A stretch of 59,486 nt of DNA from Streptosporangiaceae bacterium (lineage in GTDB: Bacteria; Actinomycetota; Actinomycetes; Streptosporangiales; Streptosporangiaceae): the NCBI GenBank assembly GCA_025934635.1, contig JAICWX010000008.1, positions 1 to 59,486 of the forward strand, written 5' to 3'. Position numbers and translations under genes: made by a program. This document shows positions 55,027-59,486 of this stretch, piece by piece. The notes under the pieces are model-generated. The model saw only the letters and a list, made by a program, of their open reading frames with translations. It was not told where the DNA came from and did no database searches. The first letter of the stretch is position 1. Each line of letters opens with the position of its first letter.

Positions 55027-55752
55027 TTACAGCAGGTACAGCTGTCCCTCGATGTCCGGGCGGTGCTGCCTGAGGTGACGCCACTGCGGCAGGTCGTCGA
55101 GGTAGGACCAGGACAGCCGGTGCTGCGGGGTGGGACCGAGGGCGGCCAGGGCTTCCTGGTGCGCGGGCGAGGGATAGCCGGCGTTCTCCGCGAACGCGAA
55201 CTCCGGGTGGCCGAGCCCGGCCATGAGCCGGTCCCGGTGCACCTTGGCGATCACCGAAGCCGCAGCGACCGACACTGACCGCAGGTCGGCCCGCACGGCG
55301 CAGCGCACCGGCCAGGGATGCCCGATGTAGTCGTGGGAGCCGTCCAGCAGCACGGCGTCCGGCCGCCTGGGCAGCTTGCCCAGGGCGCTGACGGCGGCCC
55401 GGCGCAGCGCGGCCGTCATGCCCGCCGCGTCGATCTCGGCCGGTCCGGTCTCGCCGATGGCGAAGGCCTCCACCCAGTCGAGCAGCTGGCCGGCGATCAC
55501 GGCCCGGCGCGCGGGACTCAGCCGCTTGGAATCGGTCAGCCCGGCAGGCGGGCCGGGAAAGCCGGCCCGGACGATCACCGCGCAGACGGTCACCGGCCCC
55601 GCCCACGCGCCGCGGCCCACCTCGTCGACGCCGGCCACACGGCCCGCGCCCGCCGCGGCCAGCTCCCGCTCGATCTCGTAGCCGGCCGGCTCAGCCGGCG
55701 ACCTCCCGGCCGGCCCGGCCGCAGGCTCCTCCCCGAATGTCAGCTGCTCCAC
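55027..55752 (-). CDS. rnhB: Ribonuclease HII
   Basis: The 241-residue enzyme removes ribonucleotides from DNA. Active-site Asp and Glu are in [16 protein letters not shown], the third acid in [11 protein letters not shown], and the [28 protein letters not shown] blocks are present. GTG 55752 is the probable start, because it begins right before [10 protein letters not shown]; the frame is open further upstream without conservation. Confidence 0.93.
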   Translation of the reverse strand: MEQLTFGEEPAAGPAGRSPAEPAGYEIERELAAAGAGRVAGVDEVGRGAWAGPVTVCAVIVRAGFPGPPAGLTDSKRLSPARRAVIAGQLLDWVEAFAIGETGPAEIDAAGMTAALRRAAVSALGKLPRRPDAVLLDGSHDYIGHPWPVRCAVRADLRSVSVAAASVIAKVHRDRLMAGLGHPEFAFAENAGYPSPAHQEALAALGPTPQHRLSWSYLDDLPQWRHLRQHRPDIEGQLYLL

Positions 55753-55787
55753 GACCAAACCATGATGGCGGCTCCGGCCGCCGGCCG

Positions 55788-56348
55788 TCACGCGAACCGC
55801 CGCGGCCCGCTGGCCCGGATCTCGGCCGGCGCGGACAGCGTCTCCAGGAACCGCAGGGTGGCGGTCATCGCCTCGTGCCGCCACAGCACCAGGGTGTGCT
55901 CGAACCCCGTGGTGGCCCGCAGCCGCTCGTCCAGGGCGGCAGCGACGGGCAGCAGCCGGTCCAGCTGCGCCTGCAGCAGGTCCCGCGAGTCGATGCCGCT
56001 TCGGTCGAGCAGCGCGAGCTTGACCATGAGCTCCGACCTGATGTCCCGGGCGTGCTCGGCCGGCGTGCCGAGCCACGCCAGGGCCGCGGCCTGGCCCGCC
56101 GGGGTCGCCTGGTAGAGCGAGCGGACCGGCCCCTGGCTGGTCCGCTGCTCTCCCACCGTCTCGATCAGGCCGAGGGCCTCGAGCCGGGGCAGCGCGCGGT
56201 ACACCTGTGCCTTCGGTACCGACCAGACCTGGCCCAGGCTGCCGTCCCGGGACAGCAGCCCGGCCAGGACCAGGCCGTACGTCGGCTCCTCGCGTATCAG
56301 GCACAACACCAGCCACTCGGCCAGCGACGGCCTCTCCTCGTCAGCCAT
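55788..56348 (-). CDS. PadR-family transcriptional regulator
   Basis: The 186-residue protein has a PadR winged helix ([50 protein letters not shown]) and a C-terminal dimerisation domain with [13 protein letters not shown]. It lies 10 bp downstream of the coxM-like gene in the same direction, so it is probably co-transcribed and may control the molybdenum hydroxylase operon. ATG 56348. Confidence 0.82.
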   Translation of the reverse strand: MADEERPSLAEWLVLCLIREEPTYGLVLAGLLSRDGSLGQVWSVPKAQVYRALPRLEALGLIETVGEQRTSQGPVRSLYQATPAGQAAALAWLGTPAEHARDIRSELMVKLALLDRSGIDSRDLLQAQLDRLLPVAAALDERLRATTGFEHTLVLWRHEAMTATLRFLETLSAPAEIRASGPRRFA

Positions 56349-56358
56349 GTTCCAGGAC

Positions 56359-57216
56359 TCAGGCTCCCGCCGCCGCGGCCAGCGCCCGGCCGGTGAGCAC
56401 CCGGGCCAGGTGCCGCCGGTAGTCGGCGGCACCGTGCAGGTCAGCGGGCGGGTTAGTGCCCTCGTCCGCGCTGGCCGCCGCGGCCCGCAGCGCATCGCGG
56501 CTGGCCTGCGCTCCGGTCGCGGCGCTTTCCGCGGCCGCGGCCCGCAGCGGCGTGGTGCCCATGTTGGTCAGCCCGATCCTGGCCTCGGCGACGGACCCGT
56601 TGGACCGGCGGACCAGCGCGGCCACGCCGACGGTGGCCCAGGACTGCGCGGTCCGGTGGAACTTCTCGTACCGGTAACCCCAGCCGGAACCGAGCTTGGG
56701 TACCCGGACCGCGGTCAGGATCTCGTCCGGCTCCAGGCTGGAGGTCAGGTAGTCGACGAAGAAGTCGGCCGCCGCGATCTCGCGCTCACCGCCGGGCCCG
56801 CGGGCGACCAGGGTGGCGTCCAGCGCCAGCACGACCGCGGGCAGGTCGCCGGCCGGGTCGGCGTGCGCGAGCGCGCCGCCCAGCGTGCCGCGGTGCCGGA
56901 CCGCCGGGTCGGCCACGGTGCCGGTGGCCTGGGCCAGCAGCCCGCAGTGCTCGGCCACCAGCGGATCACGAACCAGCTGGTAGTGCGTGGTCCGGGCGCC
57001 GATCACCAGCGCGTCCCCGGCGTCGGTGACGCCGGTCAGCTCGTCCAGGCCGCCCACGTCGACGAGCACCTCCGGGTAGGCCAGCCGCAGCCGCAGCAGC
57101 GGGAGCAGGCTCTGCCCGCCCGCGATGACCTTGGCGTCGTCACCGCCGTCGGCCAGGGCCCTGACCGCCTCGTCCAGCGAGGCGGGACGCACGTAGTCGA
57201 ACTTCGCCGGGATCAT
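56359..57216 (-). CDS. CO dehydrogenase-like medium (FAD) subunit
   Basis: The 285-residue FAD subunit starts MIPAKFDYVRPASLDEAVRAL and has the FAD motifs VIAGGQSLLPLLRLRLA and TLGGALAHADPAGDLPAV. It passes electrons from the molybdenum and iron-sulphur subunits to the acceptor. The ATG overlaps the coxL-like stop by 4 bp (ATGA). The small [2Fe-2S] subunit gene is not visible, so it may lie left of coxL, beyond the window's right edge. Confidence 0.88.
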   Translation of the reverse strand: MIPAKFDYVRPASLDEAVRALADGGDDAKVIAGGQSLLPLLRLRLAYPEVLVDVGGLDELTGVTDAGDALVIGARTTHYQLVRDPLVAEHCGLLAQATGTVADPAVRHRGTLGGALAHADPAGDLPAVVLALDATLVARGPGGEREIAAADFFVDYLTSSLEPDEILTAVRVPKLGSGWGYRYEKFHRTAQSWATVGVAALVRRSNGSVAEARIGLTNMGTTPLRAAAAESAATGAQASRDALRAAAASADEGTNPPADLHGAADYRRHLARVLTGRALAAAAGA

Positions 57217-59486
57217 GCCGCGCCTCCGTCGATGCCCTGCGGGCTGTTGCCCTGGGTCTGGTCGCTCTGCCGGGCGGCGTGCTGCTCGGCCGAGCTGGCC
57301 TGCTCGCCGCCGCGGGCATCGGTGATCGCCCGCCAGACCCGCTCGGGGGTGCAGGGCATGACGATGTCGTTGATGCCCAGCGGGCGCAGCGCGTCGACGA
57401 TCGCGTTGACGACCGCCGGGGTCGAGGCAATCGTGCCCGCCTCGCCGACGCCCTTGACGCCGAGCCGGTTAGCCGCCCGGCTCTCGGTCCGGTCGGTGAT
57501 GTAAGACGGCAGGTCAGCCGCCGACGGGACCAGGTAGTCCGCCAGCGTGCTGGTGACCAGGTTGCCGTCGTCGTCGTAGACCGCCTCCTCGTACAGGGCC
57601 TGCGCGATGCCCTGGGCGAGGCCGCCGTGCACCTGGCCCTCGACGATGAGCGGGTTGACCACCGCGCCGATGTCGTCGACGCAGACGTAGGAGCGGATCT
57701 TCACGAAGCCGGTCTCGGTGTCGACCTCGGTCGCGCACAGGTGGGTGCCGTGCGGGAACGAGAAGTTGTCCGGGTCGTAGGTGGCCTCGGCGTCGATGCT
57801 CGGCTCGATGCCGTCCGGCAGGTTGTGCGCGGCGAAGGTGGCCAGCGCTATCTCGCCGATCGTGAGGCCCTTGTCCGGGTCGCCGCGGACCGCGAACCGG
57901 CCCGGCGTCCATTCCAGGTCGTCGGCCGAGGCCTCGAGCAGGCCCGCCGCGATCACCTTGGCCTTCTCCACGACCTTGTCGCACGCCGAGACCAGGGCCA
58001 TGCCGCCGACCGCCAGGGACCGGGAGCCGTAGGTGTCCATGCCCCTGGGCGAGATCTGGGTGTCGCCGTGCAGCACCCGGATGTCATCGAACGGCACGCC
58101 GAGCTGGTCGGCGACGATCTGGCTCCATGCCGTCTCGTGGCCCTGGCCGTGCGCGCTGGAGCCGGTGACGACCTCCACCTTGCCGGTGGGCAGCATCCGG
58201 ATCGAGGCATGCTCCCAGCCGCCGGCGCCGTAGGCCAGCGACCCGAGCACCCGGGACGGGGCCAGCCCGCACATCTCGGTGAAGGTGGAGATGCCGATGC
58301 CCAGCTGCACCGGGTCGTTGCTGGCCCGCCGCTGCTCTTGCTCCGTGCGGAGCTCGTCGTAGCCGAACAGCTCCTTGGCCTTGGCCGTGGCCGCCTCGTA
58401 GTTGCCCGAGTCATAGGTCAAGGTGGCGATGGTGGTGTACGGGAATTCCTCGTGCTTGATCCAGTTCCGCTCCCGGACAGCGAGCGGATCCACACCTAGC
58501 TCGGCGGCCAGCTCGTCCATCATCCGCTCGATGGCGAAGGTCGCCTCGGGGCGCCCCGCGCCCCGGTAGGCGTCGGTCGGCATCTTGGTGGTGAAGACCC
58601 CGGTGCACTTGAACGAGTAGGCGTCCATCTTGTAGATAGCCGGGAACATGAACGCGCCGAGGAGCGGGACACCGGGAGTGACCAGCATCAGGTAGGCGCC
58701 CATGTCGGCCAGCAGGTCCACGTCCAGGCCGCGGATCCGGCCGTCGCTGTCGGCCGCGAGCCTGATCGTCTGCCACTGGTCGCGGCCGTGGTGCACGGTC
58801 ATGTTGCCCTCGCTGCGGGACTCGGTCCACTTGACCGGCCGGCCCAGCTTGCGGGCGATCAGCACGGCCAGCACCTCTTCGGCCGTGACCTGGAGCTTGG
58901 ACCCGAACCCGCCGCCGACATCCGGCGCGATGACCCGGAGGTTCTGCTCCGGGATGCCGGTGACCAGGGCGAGCATTAGCCGGAGGATGTGCGGGATCTG
59001 GGTCGCGGACCACAGCGTAAACTCCCCGCCCACGCACGAGCAGACCACCGCGCGCGGCTCCATCGCGGCCGGGATCAGCCGCTGCTGCCGGTAGGTGCGC
59101 TCGATCACGACCGGGGCGTCGCGGAAGGCGGCCTCGATGTCACCTTGGGCGAAGGGCCACTCGAAGCTCTTGTTGCCCGCCTCGTGCACCTTGGGCGAGG
59201 CCTCGTCCAGGGCCGTCCTGATGTCGAGCACCGGCGGCAGCTGCTCGTAGTCGACCTCGATGGCGGCCAGGGCGTCGGCCGCGGCGTACCGGTCGCGGGC
59301 CACCACGCAGGCCACCGCCTCGCCGACGTACCGGACCTCATCGACTGCCATCGGCGGGTGGGCGGGGATCACGATGTCCGGGGTGACCGGCCAGGCGCAG
59401 GGCAGGCTGCCCTGCTCGTCGGCGAAGTCCGCGCCGGAGTAGGCGGCGATCACGCCCGGCTCGTTCCTGGCCGCGCTGACGTCGAC
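57213..59486 (-). CDS. Form II CO dehydrogenase-like large (Mo) subunit, partial
   Basis: The frame covers 757 residues and is open at the right edge, so the N-terminus (about 20-60 residues) is outside. The molybdopterin-binding segments PAAMEPRAVV, APDVGGGFGSK, SAHGQGHETAWSQIVADQLG and the end GVKGVGEAGTIASTPAVVNAI are present. The active-site loop reads AYRGAGR, the form II signature, not the AYXCSFR of true aerobic CO dehydrogenase (form I). It may therefore oxidise purine-like or other heterocycles or aldehydes. The C-terminus has a short Gln/Ala-rich tail. Confidence 0.88.
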   Translation of the reverse strand, partial: VDVSAARNEPGVIAAYSGADFADEQGSLPCAWPVTPDIVIPAHPPMAVDEVRYVGEAVACVVARDRYAAADALAAIEVDYEQLPPVLDIRTALDEASPKVHEAGNKSFEWPFAQGDIEAAFRDAPVVIERTYRQQRLIPAAMEPRAVVCSCVGGEFTLWSATQIPHILRLMLALVTGIPEQNLRVIAPDVGGGFGSKLQVTAEEVLAVLIARKLGRPVKWTESRSEGNMTVHHGRDQWQTIRLAADSDGRIRGLDVDLLADMGAYLMLVTPGVPLLGAFMFPAIYKMDAYSFKCTGVFTTKMPTDAYRGAGRPEATFAIERMMDELAAELGVDPLAVRERNWIKHEEFPYTTIATLTYDSGNYEAATAKAKELFGYDELRTEQEQRRASNDPVQLGIGISTFTEMCGLAPSRVLGSLAYGAGGWEHASIRMLPTGKVEVVTGSSAHGQGHETAWSQIVADQLGVPFDDIRVLHGDTQISPRGMDTYGSRSLAVGGMALVSACDKVVEKAKVIAAGLLEASADDLEWTPGRFAVRGDPDKGLTIGEIALATFAAHNLPDGIEPSIDAEATYDPDNFSFPHGTHLCATEVDTETGFVKIRSYVCVDDIGAVVNPLIVEGQVHGGLAQGIAQALYEEAVYDDDGNLVTSTLADYLVPSAADLPSYITDRTESRAANRLGVKGVGEAGTIASTPAVVNAIVDALRPLGINDIVMPCTPERVWRAITDARGGEQASSAEQHAARQSDQTQGNSPQGIDGGAA

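Noticed and set aside
57213..59486. True aerobic CO dehydrogenase (form I)
   Set aside because: The active-site loop is AYRGAGR rather than the AYXCSFR signature of form I.

Overview
High-GC actinobacterial chromosome, probably from the Streptosporangiales or a close relative. That placement is an inference from GC content near 70%, GC-rich third codon positions, many GTG starts, several apparently leaderless genes, MsiK-type and class F sortase genes, and DUF5995, DUF6457 and PAC2 proteins. No tRNA, rRNA, CRISPR array, insertion sequence or phage gene was seen. The window begins inside kamD and ends inside a coxL-type gene.

Layout. 1-3236: lysine degradation genes (kamD partial and kdd on the minus strand, kamA divergent). 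3455-7541: secreted beta-propeller protein, double GNAT protein, MocR regulator and a small Cys-containing protein. 8177-9963: two membrane SLATT-type proteins facing an LSDAT/SLOG protein, which resembles a split TRPM-like sensor-effector module. 10168-17867: O-methyltransferase, then a minus-strand block with a LacI regulator, a beta-hydroxyacid dehydrogenase and a complete branched-chain-amino-acid-type ABC importer (binding protein, LivH, LivM, LivG, LivF). 17943-20181: MarR regulator divergent from an MFS exporter, plus a 61-residue protein. 20414-25495: ArsR-like regulator, Gly-rich secreted protein, DUF5995 protein, a truncated alpha/beta hydrolase, a VOC protein and an AraC regulator. 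26213-30708: thiamin genes (tenA, thiD, thiG, thiS, thiO behind a TPP riboswitch; thiE divergent). 30756-37756: very large GH38 alpha-mannosidase-like protein and an NB-ARC/LuxR regulator. 38104-41226: degenerate AMP-binding protein, MFS exporter and TetR regulator. 41253-44120: Lrp regulator, MsiK/UgpC ATPase and PAC2 protein. 44132-50867: M24 peptidase, 5'-3' exonuclease, Rieske lipoprotein, DUF6457 protein, SDR, APH-like kinase, MoaA and a PPOX-type protein. 51187-55752: SGNH hydrolase, MFS exporter, sortase substrate candidate, class F sortase and RNase HII. 55788-59486: PadR regulator with the medium and large subunits of a form II CO-dehydrogenase-like enzyme.

How the genes work together. 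Several blocks are self-contained regulator-plus-target modules whose operators can be seen: a 28-bp perfect palindrome beside the LacI/importer block, an inverted repeat over the MarR/MFS promoter, an inverted repeat over the TetR/MFS promoter, and a TPP riboswitch on the thiamin operon. MoaA makes the molybdopterin precursor needed by the CO-dehydrogenase-like enzyme at the right edge. Translational coupling through 1-4 bp start/stop overlaps is common. The least conventional locus is the LSDAT/SLATT module at 8.2-10.0 kb.
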